A stretch of DNA of 64,000 nucleotides from Siphonodentalium dalli (GCA_032622095.1 CP136062.1:438001-502000); one strand, 5' to 3'; shown: positions 11,020-22,399, numbered from the stretch's first letter. Made by a program: numbers and translations. The notes: generated by a model not told the origin, from the sequence alone.

Positions 11020-12255
11020 CGAGGGCACAATGACTACATGTAAAAACATCTCCACTTTACTGACTTCACTTTATTTAATTATATTTATGTATTTGTATTA
11101 CTTTTGTTTTTGTATCGCGCATCCGTCGACATCGCGTGCAGTGCAGTGATATCGCGCGCGTTTTTCTTAATATTCTGATCTGGTTGTCCTCAACATAGGG
11201 TTGATTTTGGCCTGTTTTTGAGCTTGGTGGACGGGACGGTGACTGGTCGTAATCACCTTTTCGTGACGAGGCATGAGGACCTAGGGTCAGGCGCTTACTC
11301 GTCGAAACCGTCTCATATAATAATGGACTCATTTCGTCCATTATATAACTCATGTGCGCTTCCGATGACCATCGTAGTCCACTTTTATTTTCTGGCATAC
11401 CCAACTTTGTAATTGTGACATATTTCGGCATGGTCGTAGTAATTCTTTCTCTGAAACATTTCACTGTGCGCTCTCAAAATGCTTAGCGACATTCACAGAT
11501 CAGAATCACTGTAATTATACTTTGATTTAAACAATAAACTATATATATGTATCTATACCTATTGTTGACTACTATATATCCTTGACTTGTATCACCCTAT
11601 GTTGGTATAGCCCACTCCCATCATTAGCGGGAACTCAGGGACTATATACACTATACATTGTTATAGCTTAGTGGATCAGATAAGAAATTATAATTTTTAA
11701 GCTACACAGCTACTAATAACACAATACCATAGCTTGATGCTAAATGAAGAGTGTTGACTAAATCACTTCCCGAATCATGCCTCATAAATTTCATATCACG
11801 GTGTACGGGGTAACATGTACCTCTACTACAATTTGGGCAGCATAACACTAAGATATTCCCATATCCCTAATAAATCTTGGTGCTATGTTCCTTTTCCGTC
11901 ATGGTATGCATACATTTGTTTTATACACATATCACGTGAAATATTTACATATATGAAGACAGAATGATAGGCCGTAATACTATCCTGTATCCTTTGTTGA
12001 CCTGTAGATAGCCGAGGGATCCCTCTCGGTTACCAGTCGAACTTCCATACTAGTATTTTCCTGCTAGTCCGGTTGGCCGGTGTGGTGCTATCCACCCAGT
12101 TTGTAGTTACTAGGCCTTGACATCCCCTTTGCCATAATGGCATAAACCATAAAACAACTTAAACTGTAGCTGACTTCCCGTATAAATAATTCAGTTCGAT
12201 TCAATACGAATAAAACGAATCAGCAGTCCAGGGGTCATATTCACCAGTTGGGTTT
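11020..12255. other. no gene established; one 129-codon minus frame
   Basis: The minus frame 11464-11075 is hydrophilic and less AT-biased than its surroundings, but it matches no family I know and lies over a short inverted repeat (ATAATGGAC...GTCCATTAT at about 11318-11343). I treat it as unproven. The remainder to 12255 is featureless. Confidence 0.4.
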
Positions 12256-12264
12256 TTTATATAC

Positions 12265-12685
12265 AAGCTATATGGGTCCTTTTTCTTACAGCTATATGTG
12301 ATTTATTTCCATCCTTTTGGCAGCTATATGTGATTTATTTTCATTCTTTTTGCAGCTGTATGTGAGTTATTGCCATTTTTTTCTTACAGCTACATGTGTT
12401 TTATTTCCATTGTTTTCTTCCAACTACATGTGATTTATTGTCATCCATTTGTACAGCTATATGCGATTTATTTCCATCCTTTTATCAAGGCTATATGTGA
12501 TTTGTTTCCTTCTATTTTTGCAGCTATATGTGATTTATTACCATCCTTTTTTACAGATATATGGTCTATTTCTACCCTTTTACAGCTAAGTGTGACTTAC
12601 TTCATCCTTTTTACAGATATGTATGATTTATACCATCCTTTTTACAACTATGTATGATTTACGTCCATCCCTTTTTACAGCTACA
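12265..12685 (+). repeat. ~31 bp minisatellite, about 13 units
   Basis: Unit approximately CAGCTATATGTGATTTAT followed by T-rich TCCATCCTTTTT. Unit lengths vary from about 29 to 35 bp and substitutions accumulate towards the right end. The 95-codon frame reading through it is a repeat artefact. Confidence 0.9.
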
Positions 12686-12754
12686 CTCTTAAAACAATAG
12701 GTACTTCAGAGTGCATACGTAGGTACCAATCTTTGTCCCAGGGGGGAGTGCCAA

Positions 12755-12880
12755 CTTTTTGGTACTCTGGAGTACCAAAAGTTTAGGTAATATATAGTAC
12801 CAATATGTTTGGTACTCTAGCGTACAAACTTGTTGGTACTCTAGAGTACCAAATTGTTGGTAATCTGGATTACTGCAACC
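12755..12880 (+). repeat. short tandem palindromic repeat
   Basis: Several near-copies of TTGGTACTCTAGAGTACCAA, itself almost a perfect palindrome, at roughly 30-40 bp spacing (12757, 12810, 12832, 12853). Non-coding. Confidence 0.75.
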
Positions 12881-12889
12881 AACACAAAA

Positions 12890-13955
12890 TGTCAGACCAT
12901 CTTGTTTCTGTATTCCATGGGTCGTAATCAAATCATGTAGATGTGTATGTATCTTAATTACAATTATACTGTTGGTATGACTTGCATCTGAATACCTCAT
13001 TAAATAACAGCACCATCACCTCATAATATCCTGTATCTCCTGTGTTATATATCTGATCATACTGAAATTATGAATTATTTCCGAACATGCAGCACACTGT
13101 GGCAGTTAATTATCCTGAATCTTTCAAATGTCACTTGATCGAAAACAAAATCACCATTTTAAAACTTTCACACTCAATCTGGTTGTTTGTTGATGGGTTA
13201 TCTGGGGGGGAGTATTAGTTATGCGTTGGGGGGGCATCACGGCTGTATTAATGCATGGGATCTGGTAGAGTGCATTCACTCAATAATAAGGAGCAAAGCT
13301 GGGGTTATCACCAGACATTTGTTGAAAACAGCCTGTAAAGCTGGTCGCTCGAAGGAAGGTAAAGAGAATAAGTCAATTTGGTCAAATTTCAACAAACTGT
13401 CCTGCTTCAAAATTGTAAAGTCTTAGGAATTAGCATAGCCAGTTTCTTGAAAAACCCATTATGCTGATTCCGGTGAATAATATAGAAATTGCAGGGTATT
13501 ATATGGGGGACTTAAGGTTATATTTGCAAACTTTTCACTTACAGATCGTTTAGTTCTCAGAAAGTTATTCAGACCAAATAAAATAGAACTTCCTATGTAG
13601 TAGTCCAAGTTTCCCTTGACATAAACCGGCTAGCGAACTCGGCTGGGATAATGTGGTTTTACGTCAAAGTCCTGTGCTTATAACTTACTACAACAAACTT
13701 CACACCCATTTTTTCCGAACATTAATAAACTTTACCTTATAAATCAATATTTACACTCACACATGCATTTGTATTGTGGAACATGAACGCAGGACGTTGG
13801 TTGGTCGAAATTACGTCACATGACGTCGTGCACTGACCCCAACTTGCATCCATTTGTGTGAAGATGCAACTTGCATCGAGCCACGATAATAACGTTGGAA
13901 ATGGGCGCTTAAAACTTGTTTAATCTGCCAGTTGACTCGATTAAGTGTAAATATA
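12890..13955. other. no gene seen
   Basis: Frame 13187-13426 (79 codons) shows no family resemblance. Contains TTACGTCACATGACGTCG at 13813-13830, a double CRE-like element with no gene beside it. Nothing else. Confidence 0.45.
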
Positions 13956-13957
13956 AG

Positions 13958-14106
13958 TAATGGATGTTGATTGTGTGGCGTTCCATAAAGTATGGATCCA
14001 AGTTGGTCTGACATTTTTAAGTGTGGAACGCTTTCGCGTTCCACACAACATGTCAGACCAACTTGCATCCATACTCTATGGAATGCAAGCAAATCAACAT
14101 CCATTT
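13958..14106. repeat. 149 bp hairpin
   Basis: Left arm 13958-14031 and right arm 14032-14106 are reverse complements with few mismatches, meeting at GTGTGGAACG.TTTCGCGTTCCACAC. Arm words: AATGGATGTTGAT, AGTATGGAT.CAAGTTGG, TCTGACAT. The arms also resemble 13838-13880 (ACTTGCATCCA...TGCAACTTGCATC), so a related fragment lies upstream. No target duplication recognised; it could be a foldback MITE or an extruding palindrome. Confidence 0.85.
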
Positions 14107-14109
14107 CTT

Positions 14110-14515
14110 AAATAAATGGCATTATATATAGTAAAGAGTGACATACGGTATTATAATATAACGTTCTTGTTAAATTACACATTGAATATGCCATATAAGT
14201 TAGGAGTAACCTCAGTGTGTATACATTCAATACACAGTGTCACTTCACAAGGTCAAATAAATTTGTTCTTGTAAACATTGTGATAAAAATATATTTTTTA
14301 CATAACACTACTTTCAGTTGACAACTTTTGTGGAGTTCCTAACAAGTATAATATCTTCTATGGAATAAACCAGTTCAATTTTATTACAGTTATTTGGAAT
14401 TTTAGATAAGCGGGTCAATCAACAATGCTATATCTACTCTATAATTTGAGACTTCCGCATATGTGTGTGCTTGTCCTTTAACCGGTTAACACTCTTTATT
14501 CCCTTCGGCTTTCGC
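14110..14515. other. no gene seen
   Basis: AT-rich sequence without recognised motif. Confidence 0.5.
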
Positions 14516-14519
14516 ATAC

Positions 14520-15137
14520 GGTTTTGTTTACGTTATCTGGAACTCGCTTCTGTGTGATTCTGACGTACTTAGGGCTTTCTAGGAACGGGGGACATTTTCA
14601 TCGGGTCAGTTTTTATTCCCAACACCTAGCAGGGACAAATATCTATTAGCCAACATCAAGGCGAGTCTTGTGACGTATTAATTCAAATGCTTTCGATCAA
14701 ACAATATTCTCTGTCGTACTCATATTTCGTCATCTCTACGAATCCACTGCAATCGACCTATTTTTAGAACGCAACACATGCTACCAAAATTACGTCGCGT
14801 TGGTGATAGGGGTGAACGACGGGATTATTTAAATATGTCATGTTGGTAAGTCACGCCACCTGGATCCAGGCGGAAGTTAACCTGACCCTTCCGATGGCGC
14901 GTACGTTAGTGATACTGGAGTTATGGCGTGCGCGTTATGTTTTTTGACTGAACGCAGTGCCCAATCCGCCGAATGTGAACATGTTATCAACTGCTACGGC
15001 AGTCAATTGCCGTGTCGAATATTGAAGCCTACTGATCAATTCAAGGTCAAATCGGCTAAAACTGGCGGATTTCGACGAAATTGCTTTTTCGAACCAAGCC
15101 ATGAGACGAACCACGCCAGTGGCGGGCTAACCTGCTA
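14520..15137 (+). mobile_element. non-autonomous Helitron (copy H2)
   Basis: The 3' end has hairpin GCCAGTGGC (about 15114-15122), then GGGCTAACCTG, then CTAG at 15134-15137 followed by T, as in copy H1. Shared upstream words with H1: GACGTACTTAGGGC and CATTTTCATCGGGTCAGTTTT around 14565-14615. GC content is higher than the flanks. The 5' end was not located. Confidence 0.65.
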
Positions 15138-15259
15138 GTATATGTATAAAACAGCATTATCCCAGCCGATAGAACAATTCGGCTTAGGTTGAAACTTGGG
15201 ACTACCTGAACCCTGAAATCTTAAACATTTCTTTAAAAGAATGAATAGTCCCTATTTAA

Positions 15260-15440
15260 ACTTCTACTGACAGGAGCTGATTTAGTGCAGCTTTAAAGAC
15301 CCTGTCAGAGCATTCTGTTATATATGTGAGTTTCCCATAAGGAGCCTCACATATATAACACAATGCACTGGCTTACATAGTCAATGTATATATTGTTAGG
15401 CCAATGTTTTCTCTTATATATGCAAGTCTCCTGGATGACT
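15260..15440 (+). mobile_element. MITE family A, copy 2 (right end lost)
   Basis: TTAA at 15256-15259, then a degraded left end with GACAGGAGCTGATTTAGTGC. It keeps the first hairpin almost intact (arms ATTCTGTTATATATGTGAG and CTCACATATATAAC around a CCCATAAGGAG loop), then CACTGGCTTACA, ATTGTTAGGCCAATG and the left arm of the second hairpin before similarity stops. This copy shows what the LINE-split copy looked like before insertion. Confidence 0.75.
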
Positions 15441-15444
15441 CATA

Positions 15445-15900
15445 TTTCAAAATTTCTACTGTTACTATTCGATAATTTTAATGATTAAGTTATTGTTATG
15501 TTATATCTGTTTTGCTTCTAATGTTCATTGTTAAAGATGGTCTATCTCAACAAGTGTTTTAAAGTTTTGTGGGTGAACACTTCTATCAATTAATATTGAT
15601 TTTAATTCAAATATTTTCTGATATAATGCAATGATGAAATGGGACATTATTACTATTTTAGAAATGACAGTTCAGGCAATATCAGATAGAGATTTTAATA
15701 ATTATCCCAGTGCTACAAGTACTAGTATGCTTCAGATGTCCTATTGTTTGTTTGTACTGTAGTTAGATCGATCATAAATGTAATATGAAGAAATAGACCA
15801 TCTTCAAATTTTATTGAATAAATAGTTATTGAATTAAATCAATCTAGTATTTTTTATACATGCTTTTGTAAAAAGGCGGTATGGTTATTAGTCCATATGT
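15445..15900. other. no gene seen
   Basis: AT-rich; no motif recognised. Confidence 0.5.
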
Positions 15901-15903
15901 CCT

Positions 15904-15990
15904 CGCATGAAGTAAGTGTCCAAAATAAATAGTAATAGAGATATCACATGAAGTAAGTGTCCAAAATAAATAGTAATAGAGATGTCTCAT
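15904..15990 (+). repeat. 41 bp tandem duplication
   Basis: Two nearly identical copies of CATGAAGTAAGTGTCC...AATAGAGAT, the second starting about 41 bp after the first. Confidence 0.85.
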
Positions 15991-16047
15991 GTATAGAAAG
16001 TGTAAACCAGCTGCACCCTTTCAACCAATTTCAATTGAAATCAGAGA

Positions 16048-16330
16048 TCCATTATTAGCTCAACTTTATGTTGTAAAGTTTGAGCTATTACTGTGGTTTG
16101 GCGTGTGCCTATAAGCGATTTCCTTTGCCTCACCATACAGATCACATCCCTCATCCGATCATCACAAAACTTCATATGGATCTTTGGGCTGATCTCCAGA
16201 TGGGAGCCATAAATTTTTTTCCAAAATTGTTTAAAAAACAATTCACTCATTTTGAATTTAAAATTTGAATCCATTGGCACTCCCTGCAGCCGACATTTAT
16301 TGGAGAAATGTTTTGAAAATATACAGGCAT
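16048..16330 (+). repeat. family D element, single unit with palindromic head
   Basis: Begins with TATTAGCTCAACTTTATGTTGTAAAGTTTGAGCTATT-like palindrome (16050-16087), then a ~165 bp body with CCGATCATCACAAAACTTCAT, GGATCT, CCAGATGGGAGCC, AAATTTGAATCCATTGGCAC and CTGCAGCC. The same head and body order recurs at 19247 and, inverted, at 31742. Non-coding; function and class unknown. Confidence 0.75.
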
Positions 16331-16779
16331 GTTTAGGATCACCTCTAGACGAGAACTATCGCATTTTAGCGATTTTCAAGGCGCTGCAGCCATCTTAGAT
16401 TTTACTATTTCCATAACTAAATTCATACAACTGGTACTGGAACTTCAAGCTCTCTAGCTATTGAAAATTACCAACCTGACATCCCCCACAAGGTTAAAAT
16501 TTGTGGCTTATTCGGTCCAACAGTTTAACTCAAAGTAGGAGCATATGAACTGGTGCTTTTAAAACATATTGGTTGGAAAATCATATCAAACTATGAGAAC
16601 AATTCTATTTTTGGTTTTAAAATTAATCTACAACTAATGTATGTTGACAATTTGATAAAAGTAGGGGGTCAAAACTCCATCCCTTTACATTCCCTATCCA
16701 TGGCCCCCACCAGGCAGACTATAAATAAATATTAAACCCCCTTTAGAAAAAAGGGTGGTATACTGTTTTGCACCTGTTT

Positions 16780-18250
16780 GTCCATCCGATGTCTGATCAT
16801 CTCATAACTTGAACAGTAGTGCTCGAATCTCAATGAAATTAGGTATGGATGTTCACTACATGAGGACATTGATGGGTTTTCCATTTTTATCTGGAAATGT
16901 TGGCCTTTTGGTCCGCCTGGTGTCTGTTCATGTCGTAACTTCAACAGGTATGCTGGGATCTCAATTAAATTTCACTACTATGAGGAAATTAATTATCTTC
17001 ACTACTATGCTGTGCTATGAGGAAATTAAATATAGAATATAAAATGGAGAGTTCCATCGTTTTGTTCCGATTTTCCATGCTAGAGTTATTCATCTTTGTT
17101 TATCTGGAAATGTTGGTTTTTTGGTCCGTCTGGTGTTTGTTCATATCTAACTTCATAAGTTAAAGGTACTCAATCCGATCAGAGGGTCCCCGTCTCAACA
17201 GATTCCAACAACAACAATCCGATCAGAGGGTCCTATATTACTATTTCTTTGGCTTCGGGGGTAAAAAATACTTGATTCGAGTCGAGGAACCCATCAAACA
17301 AAGCTCAGAGTTATTAGATATTGATTTTTGAAATTTGTTATTTTCTCGAGATGAGTACTAATAATTGCCCGTAACTTTGTAATCTGCTCGAGATGTGTAC
17401 ACCAAAACACTATTCAAACAGACAAGGATGGATAACTCTAAAATCAAGTGGTACTAATAACTCAGTTTTGACTGTGTTCTGGGCCAGAAAGAATAGAAAT
17501 AACGAAACTTAAAATATCGATATCTGATCACCCTGAGCGTTGATTGGTAGGTTCCTTGACTTGATTCAATTAGTTTTTACCCACAAAGCCAAAGAACTAG
17601 TAATATAGGACCCTCTGATCAGATTGAGTACCTTTAAGCTGGGATCTCAATGAAATTTGCTACGCATACTCACTAATATGAGGACATTTAATAAAGTGCT
17701 ACATTGTTTTATTCAGGTTTTCCATTCTAGAGTTATACATCCTTGTTTATCTGGTAATGTCAGATTTTATGTCCATCTGGTGTCTGTTCATGTCGTAACT
17801 TCAACAGTTGTGCTGGGATCTCAATAAAATTTGGTACAGATTTTACTACTATGATAGAAGGTTCCTTTGTTTTGTTTGGCTTTTCCATCCTAGAGTTATC
17901 CATCATTGTTTATCTGGAAATGTTGGCTTTTTGGTCCATCCAATGTCGGTTCAGGTCATAACTTGAACAGTAGTTTTCGTATCTCAATGAAATTTTTTAT
18001 GGATGTTCACTATTGTGGTGACATTCAATTGAGGATTAAATTGTTTTGTTCGAGTTTCCATTCTAGAGTTATTCATTTTTTTTACATGGAAATGTTGGCT
18101 TTTTGTTCCATGTGATGTCTGTTCAGGTGATAACTTGAACAGTAATGCTCTGACCTCAATGGAATTTGGTATGGACGTTCACCACTGTTTTGTTTTGGTT
18201 TTCATTCTATAGTTATTCATCTTTGTTTATATGAAAATGCTGATGTCTGG
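16780..18250 (+). repeat. tandem array, ~165 bp unit (family E), about 6 units
   Basis: The unit contains TTTATCTGGAAATGTTGGC, TTTTTGGTCC, TGTCTGTTCA.GTC.TAACTT, GAACAGTA.TGCT, ATCTCAATGAAATTTGGTAT, GGATGTTCACTA and TTCCATTCTAGAGTTATTCAT. TCTGGAAATG marks lie near 16890, 17102, 17749, 17911, 18082 and 18225; after removing the 470 bp MITE at 17164 the spacing is about 140-210 bp. Open frames here, including those at 16809, 16732 and 17906, are artefacts. Confidence 0.85.
17164..17633 (+). mobile_element. TTAA-flanked MITE (family C, copy 2), inside array E
   Basis: TTAA at 17160-17163 and 17634-17637. Terminal inverted repeats of about 160 bp begin AGGTACTCAATC.GATCAGAGGGTCC and continue through TTACTA.TTCTTTGGCTT, GTCGAGGAACC and the ATATCGAT region. 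The left arm has an extra copy of its own first ~47 bp (AGAGGGTCCCCGTCTC, AACAACAACAATCC). It interrupts one unit of array E between CTTCATAAG and GCTGGGATCTC. piggyBac-type by its TTAA target; no coding capacity. Confidence 0.88.
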
Positions 18251-18254
18251 GTCC

Positions 18255-19112
18255 ATCAGCCCACACTAGTTATACCAGTACCAAACAGCATAGATACAAG
18301 TAGGGCGGACGGGGGATAGTTAATTCTCTTATCTCTGCCTATCTGAGCAAATCTGAATCCCCATTCATGAGATCCATTCATCTAGTAATTTCAAAGAGTA
18401 GAATTAAGAGTTTAAAAGCTTCCTAAAAATAAACCTATTTGAACAAATCTGATCCCAAGGACCCTCTATACAGACAAACTCAATCCAATATACCCAGTAA
18501 TTTTTCTTTGAAAAATCAGGGTATGATTTCACCTGGATAAGTGGTTGTTGAGAAAATAATTTTGGAACACCTAAGTGTGTCTGAGATTTGCAGAATGTGT
18601 CCACAAAAGGTGAATTTAATGATGCTATCTATGCCACAAGGCGGGCTAGCATCACCAAATTTACACTCTGGGAACCTCATTTTGATTAGGCCTCAACTGC
18701 CATAGAAAAACCTAGGAGGACATTGAGGTTCTCCAGTTGAAGTTGGTGATGCACCCCCCCCCCCCCCCAATTGAGTACCCACATAATGCATTTTATCTTC
18801 CAAATTAGGAGATATAGAAACTGCTGGCGATGGTAGCCTTTCCTCTCTCAGGACCTCATTTTGCAAATGTCAGACACACTGTCACTAAATTCAGACTTGG
18901 GTGATTGTTTTAATTTGGTAATGACAACATACATTGGTGGTAGACTGGTAGTGTAGTGTTTACACAAGGCTGTCCGATATCTGTTATTCTGATCTCAATT
19001 AATGACTGTGTATGTCTCTCTGTAGCTAATACCCGACTAAGTCCTCTGGTAGATAATAACTCTCCGCTTCTGGTGAGAGTGGTAACTTCTGATATGGGTT
19101 GGTTGTACGTGG
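18255..19112. other. no gene seen
   Basis: Contains a C15 run at 18755-18770 and a phrase (TTTGCAGAATG.GTCCACAAA.GGTGAATTTA, about 18588-18625) that recurs at 54058-54095. Nothing else. Confidence 0.5.
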
Positions 19113-19117
19113 GCTGT

Positions 19118-20612
19118 TGACATGTACAATGTAGATGGGAACGAGTCATTTTGGGGTCGTTTGACCAAAAAACATGGCCGTCAGCGGTCATCTTGGATTT
19201 CAAAATTCAATCCATTAGCACGGGCTACAGGTCGTATCTTTTGTCGGATCATTATTAGCTCAACTGAGTCAACTTACTTTGTAAGTTTGAGCTATTGCCA
19301 TGGTTTGGCGTCCGTCGTCCGTGTGTGCGTGTGTCCCTCAACAATTTCCTTTGGCGCGGGCTACAGGTCGTACCTTTGGTCTGATCTTTATGAAATTTGT
19401 CACGAATGTTGACCTTGACATGTAGATGGGAACGAATGGCCACTGACAGCCATCTTGGATTTCAAAATTCAATCCATTGGCACGGGCTACAGGTTGTACT
19501 GTTCGTCTGATCATCATGATATTTATCATGGATGCTAATATTAACATGTAGATGGGAACGAGTGTTTTTGGGGTCGTTTGGCTAAAAAACATGTCCGCCA
19601 GCAGCCATATTGGATTTTACTCTTTGCATGACTAAATCATTTGGTGCGGGCTACAGGTCGTAGCTTTCGTCGGAACTTCATGAAATTTGTCATCGATGTT
19701 AACAATGACATGTACCGTAGATGGGAAACGAGTTATTTTGGGGTCGTTCAGCCGAAAAACATGGCCGCCAGCAGCCATCTTGGATTTTACTCTTTGCATG
19801 ACTAAATCATTGGCACAGGCTACAGGTCGTACCTTTGATCAGATCATTATGAGATTTGTAAAGGCTGTAGATGGGAACAGGTCATTTTGGGGTAATTCGG
19901 AAAAAAACATGGCTGCCATTGACCATTTTAGAATTTACTCTTTGCATCAATAAATCCTTTGGCACACCATAATCACCACATCCCTGATCCGATCATTATG
20001 AAACCTGTCATGAATGTTGATATTGACATGTACATCTAGTCTTACTTAGACATTTCAATTAGCACCTTTCCTATTCCTCCATTTACTGTCAACCATTAAA
20101 TCATTCCCCTACTAAGTTGAGCTACAGTGTCATTGACACTTTCATTACATTTGTCATGGATGTTAAAATTGACATGTAGATGGGAAACGAGTAATTTTGG
20201 GGTTGTTCGGCCAAACAAATGGCCGCCCGCAGCCATCTTGGATTATACTCTTTGCATGACTAAATTCTTTGTCAAGGGCTACAAGTCGAATCTTTGGTCC
20301 AATCATCATGAGATTTGTCATGGATGTTAACAATTACATGTAGATGGGAAAAGATTCATTTTAAATTCAACCAAAAAACCTGGTCGCCAGCAGCCATCTT
20401 GTATTTTACTCTTTACACAACTAAATCCTTTGACACGGGCTACATGTCGTATCTTTTGTCGGATCATCATGAAATTTGTGAGGGATGTTAACAATGGCAT
20501 GTAAATAGGAAGGAGTCTTTTTTGGGTCATTTGCCAAAAAACATGGCTGTCGCGGCCATCTTTTATTTTAATCTTTGCATAACTAGGCCTTTCAACTTTC
20601 CACATTCCTAAT
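19118..20612 (+). repeat. tandem array, ~160 bp unit (family D), about 8 units
   Basis: Unit order: TTGGCACGGGCTACAGGTCG, TACCTTTGGTC.GATCATCATG, AAATTTGTCATGGATGTTAAC, TTGACATGTAGATGGGAACG, AGTCATTTTGGGGTCGTT, GGCCAAAAAACATGGCCGCC, AGCAGCCATCTTGGATTTTA, CTCTTTGCATGACTAAATC. Landmarks CATCTTGGATTT are at about 19189, 19451, 19604, 19777, 19922, 20234, 20395 and 20556. A head palindrome (ATTAGCTCAACT...AAGTTTGAGCTATT) lies at 19250-19294. A CCATT.ACTGT.AACC.TGAAATTATTCCC end phrase occurs twice (20080, 20620). The 60-100 codon frames here are artefacts. Confidence 0.9.
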
Positions 20613-20699
20613 CGCTCCATTAACTGTAACACATGAAATTATTCCCTTTCCACGTTAGCTACAGTGCCATTGACACTTTCATAATTACATTTCAGTAAA

Positions 20700-21195
20700 T
20701 TCACATTTACAGCTGCATATACATGTATATGGAAACCAATTTCATCATTAAAGAAATTGCAAATTCATCGTTGATTCCATCATCTCAATATTTCATTAAA
20801 GTGAGACTTTATGTTCACAGATTGATTCATTCAGGCAACATTTTCTCCATTTCTACACTGTTCATTGCATTGATCGTCTTCAATGGGGATAATCTATAAT
20901 TCTATATGTATATCATCGTTAACTATTAAAGTGACATTTCTCTTCCACCCAATCGATATTGCATTAAAATGACGCTTCATATTCATTACACTTCATTCAA
21001 TAATTTCTGTTTCTACATCACTTATTGCATTGATTGCCTTCAGGTAAGGTAAGCTATGTCCGACTCAAATATTAAAGTGACGCATCATATTCACTACACT
21101 TCATTCAATAATTTCTTTTTCTACATAGTTTACATATATTGCATTGATTGCCTGCAGCTAAGGTAATCTATGTCCGACTCAAATAATACAAATAA
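20700..21195 (+). repeat. irregular tandem repeat, three units
   Basis: Recurring order ATTAAAGTGAC, CATATTCA.TACACTTCATTCA, AATTTCT.TTTCTACAT and TTGCATTGATTGCC with spacers of about 159 and 117 bp (marks near 20865, 21024, 21141). Followed by GGTAA.CTATGTCCGACTCAAAT in the last two units. Confidence 0.75.
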
Positions 21196-21267
21196 TAAAG
21201 GCGTTCCATTTCCATCCATTAATTCTAAGGAAACTTCTGCTGTGATATATATATATGTATATATGCA

Positions 21268-21815
21268 TGCAGGGTACTATATGTGCTACACCACTCGGAT
21301 AAATGTCTGTCATCACACTAAAATACCATGTTACAACTTGAATTGATATATTCGTAATCGTAGATAGTCACCAATATCCGGGTTACTACCGTAGTACCTG
21401 ACATTGCCCATCTAGTGAACTATTCAAACCCAACAGGCCTGGTTGATTTCGCTGTGGGATGATGGTTCACTTCCATCCTCAAGCTAATTATGCCATTTCA
21501 TGGCATAATTTTGTTCTGACGTGCCGGGGTAGATATGCTTGAGGCCCCACCACAGTTTAATTCACACCAGGTTCTCAGCTATTATTATCTTATGTTCGAA
21601 CTTTATTCATATGTTTGGACTGATCATAACCATGATTTTAATGCTGGGTTTGAATAGTTCACTATATGGCCAATGTCCGTTACTACGGTGGTAACCCGGC
21701 TATTGGTGACTATATACGATTACGAATATATCAATCCAAGTTCTAGCATGGTATTTGTGTGACGACACAGACATTTCTCCGAGTGGTGTAGCACATGAAG
21801 TACCCTGTACGGAAC
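21268..21815. mobile_element. foldback element with ~165 bp inverted repeats
   Basis: The left arm 21268-21434 (CAGGGTACT, GTGCTACACCACTCGGA, ATTGATATATTCGTAATCGTA, TAGTCACCAATA.CCGGGTTAC, GTGAACTATTCAAACCCA) is the reverse complement of 21645-21815 with few mismatches. The core 21435-21600 is related to a free-standing segment at 58935-59095. The core also holds ATTATGCCAT...ATGGCATAAT. No convincing target duplication, so superfamily is open. The 74-codon frame at 21755 is incidental. Confidence 0.88.
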
Positions 21816-22026
21816 ATCCTATAATTATTGTAACATTGAACTTAATGATCAACTTGGTGGTTGCTCCATTACGTGTCACGTACGATCATATTATTTCCCA
21901 AATAAATTGGTGTCTATACAGGGAAATGCGCTACGCAATAGACGTCTTTGCATCAGTCATCAGTGTACGCCATGTATGATGAATTTTCCGTACGATGTTA
22001 TGTTTGAAAGTTTTGATATCGGGTAC

Positions 22027-22072
22027 CGACTAGTCGACGCAACGCGACTTTTTGGCCTCGACTAGTCGACTT
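22027..22072. repeat. paired CGACTAGTCGA palindromes
   Basis: ACTAGTCGAC occurs twice, about 35 bp apart, flanking GCAACGCGACTTTTTGGCC. Short, non-coding, adjacent to the open frame ending at 22030. Confidence 0.6.
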
Positions 22073-22362
22073 TGAAATTCACTGATCGTTTCAACACTAT
22101 TAGCGATGTATGGTATGTTTGGAAAGATGTCTTTAATCAAGTTACTAGATATGGATTTGGGGTTTTCATCATCAAAACACGTCATTGTAAGAGTGTCCCA
22201 TATAGACTGACCCATGTTTTTTTTCAAATTCTCGAGAAGTGTCTGCAGTGAAAGTTTTACTGAATGAAACTTAAATTTACCCCGAAATTCCAAATGCACT
22301 CGACTATTGTGTTTATCTCGAGAACTGATATCTGAATTTTCTCCGAATTCCTGCCACAACAT
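22030..22362 (-). CDS. unidentified 110-codon open frame
   Basis: I do not recognise it. It opens at an ATG at 22362 with a stop a few codons upstream and ends at 22030. The composition is mixed and protein-like (charged N-terminal third, then VKLSLQTLLENLKKN, IWDTLTMTCFDDENP and an ISSNLIKDIFPNIPYI stretch), unlike the repeat-derived frames around it. No signal peptide, membrane span or catalytic motif is evident. It could be an exon remnant, a piece of a transposon gene or chance. No splice signal was convincing at either edge. Confidence 0.25.
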   Translation of the reverse strand: MLWQEFGENSDISSRDKHNSRVHLEFRGKFKFHSVKLSLQTLLENLKKNMGQSIWDTLTMTCFDDENPKSISSNLIKDIFPNIPYIANSVETISEFQSRLVEAKKSRCVD

Positions 22363-22399
22363 ACATGTAAATAGGCATTGCCTATCTTATACATCTTCC

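Noticed and set aside
19118-20612. CRISPR-like array
   Set aside because: Units are ~160 bp, diverged, with no short identical repeat separated by unique spacers, in a eukaryotic context.
21268-21815. hAT assignment because the ends start CAGGGTA
   Set aside because: The 8 bp flanks (TATGCATG and TACGGAAC) do not match and the inverted repeats are far longer than usual for hAT.
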